Source: Prorocentrum cordatum (lineage: Eukaryota; Sar; Dinophyceae; Prorocentrales; Prorocentraceae). Taken from it: a DNA stretch of 64,000 nt. The stretch lies in contig CAUYUJ010015726.1 of assembly GCA_963575745.1 (NCBI GenBank), positions 1,121,839 through 1,185,838 of the forward strand. The letters are read 5' to 3'. Positions 28,150 to 37,989 of this stretch are shown piece after piece. Under the pieces are notes generated by a model. It made no database searches. It was not told the origin of the DNA and saw only the letters and a program-made list of their open reading frames with translations. Numbering within the stretch: position 1 is the stretch's first letter; the number at the start of each line of letters is the position of its first letter. A program made the translations under genes and the position numbers.

Positions 28150-30144
28150 TCATATCTTTTCTGCCTTGTATTGTTCTACGGCCTGTCGGCGTTGGGCTTG
28201 GTTCATGTTGAACCATCGCCCAGGATGCACCCCAGGATTGGTGGATTCGGGTAGCTTTTTCAGCCATTGGGCACCGTATTTCGGATCTGGGTTAGTGACC
28301 CACACGCGAGTTATAGGCACGTAGTCTGGATCATAATAAAGAAAAATTCGAATGCTACATGTCTTTCTTCGACCTGTCAATGGAAGCTTCTGCGTTAACT
28401 CTTCTTTTGTCAGACCGGCAACAATGCGCCTATCTTCGAAGTATTCCATCGCATCCAAGTTTTGAGTTGTTCGAGCTAGAAGTTGGCCTTTCCCGGGGAC
28501 CTTCTCACGCGGCTTCGCCGCTGAGAAGTTCGATTGCCTATCCAAACGGTACTCCAGTTGTGCGAGTCCCAATTTCTGGTTCTTATCTGCTGGATGGGAA
28601 TCTCGCCGTGGATCCCTGCCGTCAACTACCATAGGCGCGTCGTCCACGCATGACCCACCAGGGCCTTCGTCCTCTAATTCGGCCTCCGAGTCGAAGTGCG
28701 GGGCGCCCTCGCCTCCTTGGGAAGGCGGTGGCATGACAACAGCAGGATCATCTGCATTAAGCAAATTGTCCGATCGTATCCCTGTTGCTGTCTGTGGTCC
28801 GTCTGAGACGGCCGCAGCTTCTCCCGCTGGAGGGATCGTAACGGAACGTGCTTCGGTCACTGCCTTCTCGCATGCTTTTCTCCATGGAAACTGGGGAGAG
28901 TGATCTTCAGCAGTGCCATCTAAGATGTTGCTGTATACCTGGTCAGACTTCTCAATGGTGGGTCGCTTGCCCTCTTGAGTACGCCCTGATTCCATGTTAA
29001 GTCCATCCAGCTGTCTCAACGGCACAACAAAACTATCTGGTCCAACCAATCCCCCGGCTTTGTGCACACACCCCAAGTATATTCCCGGAATCATCGTTGC
29101 GCCAGTCTTGGCGGTCCGAAATCTGGACTCAGGCGGAGGCACATAGCGCACTAGAGACCCGAAGGGCAGGAGCGGAGCCTCAAATCTACATCCGAAGCGT
29201 CGCTCCCAACTTGACTGTCCCTCCTCAGGGGTCCTTGTATTGTAGCAAAGGCAGAAGTATCGGACGGCGTAAGTCCAATGTGGTGGTGGAAGACCGGCCT
29301 GCATGAGCAAGGCTCTAGTCCCCATCTGTACCACGCCATTTGCATGTTCAGCAACGGCGTTTCGTTTCTTGTTTCCTGGGATGGTAGGATCATGCGCAAT
29401 CTTGAGCTCGTAACATGCCCTTGCAAGCTCACGCGCACCATCTGTATAACAGTATTCTAACTTCTCCTCCGGGGCCTTAAGGTTTACTAAAAAACTGCAA
29501 ACGTGAACCGCAGACTTGTCGTGTACACCCTGAGCGGCGAGGAAATCCGTTGCTCGGTCGCGAAAAGTCACGCACGCGGTCTCATCGTGGAGCCCCCGCG
29601 AGAGTTCATCCATCGCAAACCAATGGTCCATCGTCGTCAGGTGTCCAAGCGAAGTGGGGTTAGCGTATGGGCGGGGAACCTTCAGCCCTTTATGTTGCGC
29701 TTTGCGCTGCTGCTTTCTGATAGCTTTGGCCCAATTGCACACTGGGCAAAATGGTTTCTTGGGAGTATGAGTTAGAAAGTGCGGCAGGGAGGCCGCGGCC
29801 TCTTTGAGCCGCTCGGCAAGGGATTCCGACACCTCAACCTCCGCATCGTCTGGGTCCATCTCTGGCGGTGCGTCGACGTTGACTAAGTCAACGCCGTCAG
29901 CGTCTCCAGCTTCACCCTCCTCGGGCCCGGGGGCCGCGTCGCACGCGCTGGAATCCAACCCTCGATCCATGTCATAGGGAAGGTATCCTGAGACCCCGTG
30001 CCAGTGAGGGCTCTTATATGCGGCTGCGCAGGCCTCGGCTTTGCCGGGCTGCTCGTCGTTCTGTCCAACGGCTTGACCGTGGCAGGGCAAAATAAGGAGA
30101 CTCTTAGAGGCAGCAATGCCGGTCCGGTCGGCGTCCGATTCCAA
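28150..30144 (-). CDS. Copia integrase
   Basis: 664-codon frame, the longest intact gene of the element. A zinc-binding N-terminus is visible (H-F-L-T-H then C-P-V-C). The catalytic core has the first Asp in T-T-M-D-H-W-F-A-M-D, the second in Y-C-Y-T-D-G-A-R-E-L, and the Glu in N-A-V-A-E-H-A-N-G-V-V-Q. It is followed by the copia-typical L-L-M-Q-A-G-L-P-P-P-H-W and R-Y-V-P-P-P region. After about residue 400 the protein is disordered, then ends in an ordered segment with D-P-D-Y-V-P-I-T-R-V-W-V. It inserts cDNA into the genome; the 5-bp target duplication fits. A 12-bp-stem hairpin (28501-28528) lies inside it. Confidence 0.92.
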   Translation of the reverse strand: MESDADRTGIAASKSLLILPCHGQAVGQNDEQPGKAEACAAAYKSPHWHGVSGYLPYDMDRGLDSSACDAAPGPEEGEAGDADGVDLVNVDAPPEMDPDDAEVEVSESLAERLKEAAASLPHFLTHTPKKPFCPVCNWAKAIRKQQRKAQHKGLKVPRPYANPTSLGHLTTMDHWFAMDELSRGLHDETACVTFRDRATDFLAAQGVHDKSAVHVCSFLVNLKAPEEKLEYCYTDGARELARACYELKIAHDPTIPGNKKRNAVAEHANGVVQMGTRALLMQAGLPPPHWTYAVRYFCLCYNTRTPEEGQSSWERRFGCRFEAPLLPFGSLVRYVPPPESRFRTAKTGATMIPGIYLGCVHKAGGLVGPDSFVVPLRQLDGLNMESGRTQEGKRPTIEKSDQVYSNILDGTAEDHSPQFPWRKACEKAVTEARSVTIPPAGEAAAVSDGPQTATGIRSDNLLNADDPAVVMPPPSQGGEGAPHFDSEAELEDEGPGGSCVDDAPMVVDGRDPRRDSHPADKNQKLGLAQLEYRLDRQSNFSAAKPREKVPGKGQLLARTTQNLDAMEYFEDRRIVAGLTKEELTQKLPLTGRRKTCSIRIFLYYDPDYVPITRVWVTNPDPKYGAQWLKKLPESTNPGVHPGRWFNMNQAQRRQAVEQYKAEKI

Positions 30145-31362
30145 CCGCTGTCGCTAGCCTTTTGAGGCGAATAGTAGAAATAAGTGATAGTATCCGCAGA
30201 GATCTCAGTCGGCCGTCCGTCAACGTAGCTGTGGGTACCAATCAACTCATGTGCATGCAGGTCTACGGTTACGCGAGTCTGGACAGCATGGGGCGGAGGG
30301 CCCCCCGCAGATTCCACATTGCCCAGGAATGCCTTGGCGCCTGGCGTCACGCAACACCACCGCTCGGGAGGCTCACCCTCCCCAGCGGCGACCGCGCACA
30401 TCCACTGACCCAGTGCCTCTTTGCCTGAAAGAGTCAAGTATGGTATCTTACCCTCCACGATCAGGTCCACTCTTTGACCGTTGGGCAACAATGGGTAGGG
30501 AGGGTCTTCGGCCTGCTGGCCAGAGGAAGCTAAAGCCGTGATCCATGCACCGCTCTCCTACTGAAACCACGCGCGGAGTCTCCGGCATGACCAGAGCATT
30601 AAAACTACCACCCTCGAATTTAGGGCACGCGATGCGAACTGAGCCGAGGGCCTTTGACTCTCCCCCAGCAGTATTCAGAGCGATCGATTGCGGAAGTTTT
30701 CGAACAAATCTCATTGCACCTGCACTTCTGATGTAGCTCTCCCCTATGAGGTTATACCCACACCCTGTATCTATAATAAAGCTCAGCGCTCCAAGATACG
30801 CAGCATCCTTGTCTGTGCATCCCGCAGCGGCTGTGCCGAGTGGGCCCTCGCCCCCCTCCTCGGTCCTCAACCAGAGGTGCCAAACTTCACATTGCAGGTC
30901 TGACGCCCTGATCAAGGCCTCCGCAGCAGACGCCCTCGACAGAGTAGACATCTGTCGGCGCATCTCTCCTGGGAACTCCCACCTGTCTTTGGCACTCGAG
31001 GGCAACTCTTTCAAGTCGTGGCGACGCGCCTTCCTCCAAGGGATGGCGGGCCCCTCAGTAGAAGGGTGAAATCGGACGCGGGGCGTGCTCCGACCCTTCA
31101 TCTGAGATCGGATGCAACTCTTACTAGTGGGGGCGCTCCAGTACTTCTTGCTGGCGCCCCGAGAAAGAGGATGCAATAAATTCGCAAGGACATGGACAAG
31201 ACTCTCGACCTGCTCCCTGCATTCGTGGTGAAATTCTCCACCGGAGGGATTCCCGTAGACTCCTCCGTTGGTATCTCTAGAGGCCTTCAACAATTTAGGG
31301 CTGGCTTGTTTCTGCCCGGGGAAGCCCCGAATCAACGGGGCGGGGCGCGCGATGGCACCCAA
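29883..31362 (-). CDS. Retropepsin-like aspartic protease (frameshifted)
   Basis: 30448-31362 (304 codons) contains L-S-F-I-I-D-T-G-C-G-Y-N-L-I at about residue 193-206, the D-T-G active site of retropepsins, followed by hydrophobic strands. The next frame, 29883-30491, continues with P-Y-L-T-L-S-G-K-E-A-L-G and leads into integrase. The protease would cut the Gag-Pol precursor as a homodimer. It lies between the CCCH nucleocapsid region and integrase, the standard place. The frame break near 30450-30490 is within the domain's C-terminal part. Confidence 0.85.
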
Positions 31363-31528
31363 GCTGACTTGGTCAGTGGATCTCTCCCGGCCCCCCCCGC
31401 TTCCGGCTCAACCGACGCGGACTTCGCCGCGTCCGCCGAGCAAGGAAGACTAGAAAGAGCATCCTTATCAAAATTATATCAGTCAGTCCTCCTGCACTGG
31501 CGGCTGAGCCGCCAGTGCGGAGCCAATG

Positions 31529-32371
31529 TCACGGATGACCAGGTGTGGTCTGGGCAAACCAACAATCCTTGCCACGCGAACATTTGTTTGTGCCCCTGTA
31601 AGAAAGACATATCATGTCTTTGCCTTTGCCTTTTCCTGTATTATTGTCTCCGTCTTTCTTACGTCTGTCGGAGTTATTGCTGGAGGCTCTCGAGCCACCA
31701 TTGCCCGCCGACGACGAGACATTAGCAGCCGCGGCATTGGCTTGTTGAACAGATCGCTCGTACCCCAGGGATTGCCCCGAATCAAGCTTCGCTTGTTCGT
31801 ACTTGTCGCGTTTACGCTTCTCAGCATCAGTCAATCCTCTATGCTCTTTCTAGCAACCATCCTCTGGTCCGCGACAGTTCTTGGGGTCTCGCGAGTAAGC
31901 GTAACATGGTAGCTTGCTCTCTTTTCCACGCGATCGATTGGATTGACTCCGATTTCTCTGCTGCGCTCCCTTCCCTCGTCCCCCCGTAGGGGTCTGTGAA
32001 CGGTTCTGCCCCTTTCGGCCTCGGCCTTCGGGCTTGCCAGATCTCCCTCTGGGGGTCTTGTTTTGGGCTGGAGCAGCATTAGACTTAGTTCCCGCAGCCG
32101 ACTGGGCCGGCGCGGCAGCCTTGGGCTTCTTATGGTTAATAGGGCAACCCTGGCCTGCGTACGGGCAGGCCTGGCCCTTACGTACATATTTGCACGTTGT
32201 CTCGCCCTTAGTCAATCCGCTCTTCATGACATCTGTGGATTTACCTAATCGAGCTGTTACCTCTGCCGGGGCGGCTTTAACGCTGGCATTTCGGTGATTG
32301 CCATTGTTGTTGTTCCCACCTCCGCCCAATCGGGCCTGCCGAGCACGTTGATTCAGAGTGCTCTCATGCAC
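31529..32371 (-). CDS. Gag nucleocapsid with CCCH zinc fingers and an in-frame UAG
   Basis: Basic Gly/Arg/Lys-rich protein with three CCCH-type fingers: C-K-Y-V-R-K-G-Q-A-C then C-P-I-N-H (C-x8-C-x6-C-x3-H); C-Y-A-Y-S-R-D-P-K-N-C then C-stop-K-E-H (C-x9-C-x6-C-x3-H); and C-L-S-Y-R-G-T-N-K-C then C and H. The UAG at 31852-31850 falls inside the second finger, and the same frame continues from a TTG at 31834. Gag proteins usually carry CCHC knuckles; CCCH fingers are an alternative RNA-binding module. The stop is either decay or a readthrough site. Confidence 0.75.
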
Positions 32372-33658
32372 GTTGATGTTCCATTTTCCTTATCGCGCAA
32401 CATCAACGATTCAATTTCACTCATAAGCCACTCATAGGATTTCACTCCTGTTCCGAATCTATATTTGGACATGTCATAAATCTGACCAAAGAATGATACT
32501 TTCTTAGGCTTCCTACACTGCTCAACGAAGTGTGCATGAATCGAGGCTCGCATTTCGTCAGAAGGAGGTCGAACCCCATATTTGCTGGTAAACATCTGTC
32601 CGCTCGTTGTAGAAATGGTACAAGTCAGCATCAGGGTGATTAGGGTCTATAACTACTTTGAATATATCACGCGAGATGCGATGCTGACCCAGCTCCGATC
32701 GAACAGAGCACCAATGGCAAATGGCTCGAACCATTTTGCGCCCCGTTAAGAGTCTCTCTTCAGCCTGGGCGCCAAACTCCATCCGACTGATCTGTTGAGA
32801 GAAGTGGATGTGATGATGCGATAACTTGTGATTCCTTCGCATTTTGCTGAATTTCTCCATCAGATGTGTGGCCATCATGAGTTCAAGACGTTGGAAACGA
32901 CCAGCATTTCTTAGCTGCTGGTCTTCCACAGCTGGGTTCATAGCTTCCAAAATCCAATGCTGTGCTAGCTGAACTTCTGGGGAAGATCCAGCAATGGCGC
33001 GAACTGCATGCATTTGCCACTCCCGTATGTTTGTAACAGCGGGAATGTCCATCAGATCGACCTTTTGGTTGTTTCCAACTTGCCTCCATGGACCCAGAGG
33101 GGTACTCTCATCTAGACCTCCCGGATCATTTGGCCCTTCTGGGCCAGGAGGGCCACCGCCACCGCCTCCACCGCCTGGGGATCCAGATCCCCCCGGACTC
33201 CCGGGCGGCGGCTTGTCTGGCGGATCGCGAAAAGCATCATTTAGTGCCGATAGAGTGCGATTACTCGACGCGATACTGCTGTCGTCGCCATCCTTATCCT
33301 TCCCCGCCCCGCCCGGCGGCTGCGCCGCTGGCGCATGATCCTTATCGTTGTCTCGCGGCTGGGCCGTTGACGGTCTCACAGGTCCGTCCTTAGAGAACGG
33401 ATGAATGTTAACGCGATTCTTTCCTACGATCTCACCTGTGAGCTTCATCCTGATTGGTATACCATGCTCGGAGGTGCTAGGCTCGGCCGGACCTTCGATT
33501 GCAGGACCGGGGACAATATAATGAGGTTTCATGGCAGGTCTTGTGGGCGTATCGTGTGAGAATAGAGGTAACTCAAACGAACTCGATTTTATGATTTTGC
33601 CCTGTTCTGTTTCCCCATGTGGGAGGGGCTTGGCGATGACAGCTGGAAGCTTCATCAT
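32353..33658 (-). CDS. Gag capsid-like region (frameshifted)
   Basis: 32558-33658 (366 codons) starts with a disordered Pro/Gly-rich part and turns helical from about residue 200 (I-R-E-W-Q-M-H-A-V-R-A-I, V-Q-L-A-Q-H-W-I-L-E-A, R-L-E-L-M-M-A-T-H-L-M-E-K). The next frame, 32353-32631, adds S-I-H-A-H-F-V-E-Q-C and S-Y-E-W-L-M-S-E-I-E-S-L-M. Its position between the 5' end and the nucleocapsid fingers makes it the capsid region. The frameshift is at about 32600. Confidence 0.65.
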
Positions 33659-33730
33659 GTCTTTTCCTGATGCAGCTGCCGGTGCTAGAATATGTTCCTC
33701 AGTTTGCTCCTTCGCCCTCTGCGCACTACA

Positions 33731-34036
33731 TTATTCAAGGAGCTTTTGCTGTAGGGCCCGACAGTCACTGTCGGCACTGTGTTTTCTCCACTGCTCGTCC
33801 CACTTCTCCTGCTCAGCTGGCAAACTCTTTATCTGAGTGCACTTCGAACATCTTTTCGTATTCGTGTCAAAGTGGTGGTTGCAGCCCGGCTTCCCACAAG
33901 TGGCGCAGTTCCCGACTTTCGGGTTCGAACAAACCGAACATTGCACTTCACCCGCCCCTTTCGCGGGTCGCGGCTGAGGTACAGTCCTCACCTTCAGCAT
34001 CGGCGGCATCACGCTTCCCATGGTTATCAACTCCAA
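33731..34036 (-). CDS. Gag zinc-cluster segment
   Basis: About 100 codons with C-S-V-C, C-A-T-C-G-K-P-G-C-N-H-H and C-S-K-C pairs, a multi-CxxC metal-binding region resembling treble-clef or RING-like clusters, followed by a helical tail. It lies between the coiled-coil Gag segment and the capsid region. Confidence 0.5.
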   Translation of the reverse strand: MELITMGSVMPPMLKVRTVPQPRPAKGAGEVQCSVCSNPKVGNCATCGKPGCNHHFDTNTKRCSKCTQIKSLPAEQEKWDEQWRKHSADSDCRALQQKLLE

Positions 34037-34105
34037 TTGTTTTCGCGAGGACGCTACGCCGGACGGTTGGCCGCTGGCAAAGTTCCTCCACTTTCCCCAG
34101 TAGGC

Positions 34106-34879
34106 TTAGCCGATGGGCGCGCGACGTCGGTTAGTTACACTTGTTGGAAGGGATGCTCTAGCATTATCATGCAATCTGAGGTTTTCTCTTTGTTTCTTTA
34201 TCAGATCGACTCTTGTCTCAGCTGCAATTTGTGTATTCGATGCTTCCAGTCTGGCAGTTTTGAGTTGCTCTTGAAGCTCCTGCTTCTCTTGTTCTGCAAT
34301 GGCTGTAGCGATTTTCTCCCCTTCTATTCTAGCCGCCGCAACAGCTGCGGATGCGGTCTTGGCATCAACAGACTGATTAATCGCCGTTGCAACGGCCTGT
34401 CGTTCGGAAGCCATCATCTCGTCATAACGGTTCTTGGCTTCTTCCTCCGCGTGCCGCCTAACGACCGCGGTTTGATGACGCACTTGTTCCACCAACTCCT
34501 GTTCTCGCTCTCTGGCAGCACTCGCCAGGGCAAGTCTTTCAGCCTCGAACGTCTTCCGAACATACTCGACGGTTGCGGTCATTTCTTCTCTCTCAAGTCG
34601 AGCCTTCTCGGCCCTTTGCGCTTCGCGCTGCAGGAACTCCTGCTGAGTCTTAGCTTCGACAAATCTAGCCTGATCCTGCATGGCTCGCACGCGAGGAAAT
34701 GCGCAATTATGCTCACTCATGGGAAAACAATCTACACACAACCACTGATTGCTACAATTGGGACACACATCCGAGCAACTCTTACACACTGAACGTCTGC
34801 GAGCTCCATCTGGCTCGTGGGCTTTCCCGGGCATCTGCTCTCCGCCCGCGGCGCGCAGTCGGGGCTCCAGTTCCAGCAT
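34106..34879 (-). CDS. Gag coiled-coil segment with CxxC cluster
   Basis: 257 codons. Residues about 32-58 have C-K-S-C-S-D-V-C-P-N-C and C-V-D-C-F...H-N-C, a zinc-binding pattern. Residues about 65-240 form a long coiled coil rich in Glu, Ala, Arg and Gln (E-F-L-Q-R-E-A-Q-R-A-E-K-A-R-L). It would be an assembly region of Gag. The preceding frame (34732-35034) overlaps it, showing a frameshift. Confidence 0.6.
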   Translation of the reverse strand: MLELEPRLRAAGGEQMPGKAHEPDGARRRSVCKSCSDVCPNCSNQWLCVDCFPMSEHNCAFPRVRAMQDQARFVEAKTQQEFLQREAQRAEKARLEREEMTATVEYVRKTFEAERLALASAAREREQELVEQVRHQTAVVRRHAEEEAKNRYDEMMASERQAVATAINQSVDAKTASAAVAAARIEGEKIATAIAEQEKQELQEQLKTARLEASNTQIAAETRVDLIKKQRENLRLHDNARASLPTSVTNRRRAPIG

Positions 34880-35394
34880 GCATCAAGCATGGATATAGCA
34901 CTGTTGCTCCTTGAAGCAGATCGAGCTCCTGATCTTGGTATCTTAGGCCCCCCCCTACTCGAGGCGTTCGATGTGGGACGTGCGCACGTGCTTTCTGGGG
35001 GTTGTGGTACCTCTCGAAGCTCCTCATCCCTCATCCTGTCTTATTAGCTCAGTATACGAAGCTGGTTGTTCAACCATTTCTTCATCCTCAACAACAGCCG
35101 GCATCGAGGGTTGCCAATCGCCTGAGGCGATTGAGTGCAGGAGTCCGTCCTGTGGGCTCTCTATCGTGCTTCGCCTGAGACTGATGCTCGATATCAGCCT
35201 TGACCGCCTGAGGCGTCAGGTCACTTGCATCAACATCTGAACCATCTGGACATGGATCAACATCCATCATCAAGGACAAGTCTCGGCTTAAATAAACTCC
35301 TTTGTTGGCGTATTCAAACTCTTCTTCCAGGGAATTATCTCATGTTCTCTGTCTAGTGGTTCGTCACTATCTTGGCCGAACTGTCTTGTCAATG

Positions 35395-36030
35395 TTATAG
35401 GGATGGAAGAGTCCCTCTCGTGCTTCCCCATCCGTCTGGGACGCTGGGGTGCACGCCTGTGGACTCGCGAGCTTCTCTCGACCCACTGGCTTCACCAGCG
35501 GCCGGCGCGATTGTCTGTGCAGCAATCGGGATAGGACTTATCGTCTCCAAAGACTCGGCGATCAAAGACGAGAATGCTCCTCGTCTAGATCTTGCTGTTC
35601 TGCCGTTCCGTCTATGCGGGTCTGGGGTTCGTTCGCGATCGCGGATCGGAGCTCTAGAGGGAGAATCATCTTCCGACAAGTCTCCGCTACTTCTACCCCG
35701 AGAGACCCGATAGGGGATACTGGAAGGAGGAAGGCGGCCCTGCTCCGGGCCGCTCTCCTGTAGTTCGTGTCCGTCGCGTTGTACAACTTGCTGTTCAGCG
35801 TTTCGCGAAGCGACGGACATTTCATCCGTCTCATCATAGCTCATACCCGTAGCGACTAAGTCGTGGGGTTCGTCAGAAAACCAGTTTCCAGGCTGGTTCA
35901 AACCCGTGTCGACTATGTCGCGGCTTTCGGCTGATAACCGGTCTTTCCTCTGAGAATCGCGGTAAGATGACAAAGGAATTAGGGTCTCGTGTTCACTCTG
36001 CTCAGCGGTAGAGGGTACGGGATGAGACAT
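35395..36030 (-). CDS. Gag N-terminus, starting inside the 5' LTR
   Basis: The ATG at 36030 lies 257 nt into the 5' LTR, and the first 30 codons (M-S-H-P-V-P-S-T-A-E-Q) are LTR-encoded. The 3' LTR keeps the equivalent start (M-T-H-P-V-P-S-T-I-E-H, 13057). Yeast Ty1 also starts Gag in its LTR, so this has a precedent. The protein is polar, Ser/Arg-rich and probably disordered. It stops at 35395; the small frames between 34880 and 35390 are probably its frameshifted continuation. Confidence 0.65.
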   Translation of the reverse strand: MSHPVPSTAEQSEHETLIPLSSYRDSQRKDRLSAESRDIVDTGLNQPGNWFSDEPHDLVATGMSYDETDEMSVASRNAEQQVVQRDGHELQESGPEQGRLPPSSIPYRVSRGRSSGDLSEDDSPSRAPIRDRERTPDPHRRNGRTARSRRGAFSSLIAESLETISPIPIAAQTIAPAAGEASGSREARESTGVHPSVPDGWGSTRGTLPSL

Positions 36031-36286
36031 CGATAAGACAAGTAACCGGTCAGCAAATGTACTCTATATCAGGAAAGGTAAGTGAGGAGGACGGCCGGCC
36101 GACGACACGAGTACGACGAGGGGGCGACCCCTCGGCGCGCGCGTGCGAGCCAGCACGCTCCTTTTATCTCCTGTACGCTCACGCGTAGCTTGAGTGCAAC
36201 ACAGCTGCAGATAGTCACACAGTGCGCAGCAAAGCAAGTGATGTGAAAAGCAGCATGAATATGAGGCGGAGAAGAGCATATTTACT
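35940..36286 (-). repeat. 5' LTR of the giant copia element
   Basis: 347 bp, partner of 12967-13306. It starts AGTAAATATGC next to the target copy. Just past its inner end the minus strand reads CGGTTATCAGCC, a gapped resemblance to a primer-binding site complementary to initiator Met tRNA (TGGTATCAGAGC). I regard this as suggestive only. Confidence 0.93.
36161..36170 (-). promoter_or_regulatory. TATA-like box in the 5' LTR
   Basis: GAGATAAAAG on the minus strand, about 130 nt upstream of the gag ATG and identical in the other LTR. A candidate promoter element by position and sequence. Confidence 0.3.
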
Positions 36287-36291
36287 TGGCA
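36287..36291. repeat. Target-site duplication, right copy (TGGCA)
   Basis: Exact match to 12962-12966. Confidence 0.85.
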
Positions 36292-36593
36292 GCGAGGCGA
36301 GACGGCCCAGAACATGCCGCGACTTGTTTGCGTTTGTTAATGCAATGCCAAGATCGCGCATCACCGGCTGCTTGCGGGTGAACTGTGTGGGGTGAGCGCA
36401 GCGGATGGTCCGCAAGCGGCCTGGTTCTGGGGTCATCTCAGGGGTTCCGTCCTTGGCGGTAGTTTTGCGCGAACGTTGCAGCACAAGGCTAACATGTCGC
36501 TCGCCCCGCAGATAATCTGCAGTAGCCAGCGCAAGGCAGATGCATCGTTCGCGCGACGCAGGCACATAAACCGCCCCACGCAGGGTGGCAGCG
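36292..36593 (-). other. Right flank of the giant retroelement
   Basis: A minus-strand frame (36649-36215) reads through this flank into the LTR (T-R-K-Q-P-V-M-R-D-L-G-I-A-L-T). It is unrecognised. It may be the other half of the frame in the left flank. Confidence 0.25.
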
Positions 36594-37029
<436 letters not shown>

Positions 37030-37231
37030 GCGCCCTCGAGGCCGCCAGGTCCTCTCAGGGTCAAGGCCTCGCGAGGGACACGCTGGACATTCCGAAGCTA
37101 CGGACGCGGGTTCAGCGGGGCCCAGTGGCCCCGCGCGCCCTATAAACTGATTTCTACATCTCATCCGACTCCTCTAAACTTCTGCTCTAACCGCCCCCTT
37201 GCTGGCTCGAGCCTCTGTTGCTTTTCGCCGC

Positions 37232-37983
37232 TCAGGCCGCATTGGGGGGCAGCGTGTCAGGCCTCGTCAGGCCCACCATCCCGCTGAACTTCTCGAGTTT
37301 CTCCTTGGACATGGGCTTCGTGAGCATGTCGCTCTCGTTGTCGTCCGTCTTGACCTCGTCGAAGGCGAGGCGGCGCCGTTCTCCCCATTGCTGCGGCGCC
37401 GGGGGCCTGATCTCCACGCGGTTAATGTTGCCATGTCCCTGTTCCTTGACTATGTGCAGCGCGCTGCTGCTGTCGCCCCTCATCCGCGGTGCCGTCGGCT
37501 CGCCCCACTCCGCGAGCATCGACGCCAAGCCCGGCGCCTCTGCAGCTCCTGAACCCAGCGCACACAGCTCACTGTCCGCCAAACTCAACGCCGCACATCC
37601 TTGGCGCCTCGACCAGGACAGCACCGTGCATCCGCAGTACCTCTGCACTCCACCACTCGTTGATACTCTGTCTGTCCTGTCGCCAGCCCAGTCCGCATCG
37701 ACCGTGCACTGCGCAGGGGCCTCGCCCTGTCTGGAATCAGCTTAACCTCGAAATCCCTCGCGCCTGCCAGGCGCCGCGCATTTTCTTTCAAGCGTCGCAA
37801 GCATGCTCCCGTTGGCCCCGCCGTGCCTCGACAGAGAACGCCAACTCCATGCTGGATGTCGGGTCTGTGGCTGGCCAACTGGATGAGCTTGCCCACGCAG
37901 CTGCGGCGCCGACTATGGCCTCTCACGTCCAACTTCACGTCATCATTCCTCATCTCCGCGTCGGTCCTGGTCTCTGGAAACAC
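37232..37983 (-). pseudogene. Second element RNase H and end of RT (frameshifted)
   Basis: 37585-37983 carries C-V-G-K-L-I-Q-L-A-S-H-R-P-D-I-Q-H-G-V, the segment between RT and RNase H in copia. 37232-37648 carries A-L-S-L-A-D-S-E-L-C-A-L, R-G-D-S-S-S-A-L-H-I-V and D-N-E-S-D-M-L-T-K-P-M, the RNase H Asp and C-terminal signatures. The frames break near 37600. Confidence 0.8.
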
Positions 37984-37989
37984 CGAGGG

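Larger units (their letters stand above)
12967..36286 (-). mobile_element. Giant 23.3-kb Ty1/copia-type LTR retrotransposon with 12 kb of cargo
   Basis: Bounded by LTRs of 340 and 347 bp and a 5-bp target duplication. Order on the minus strand is 5' LTR, gag, retropepsin, integrase, RT and RNase H, which is the copia order (integrase before RT). RNase H ends near 25.5 kb, and another 12 kb of mostly open sequence precedes the 3' LTR. Typical copia elements are 5-9 kb, so this one is three to four times larger. Frameshifts and stops in most genes and about 5 percent LTR divergence mean this copy is old and probably not autonomous. Dozens of short CG-rich hairpins are scattered through it. Confidence 0.9.
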
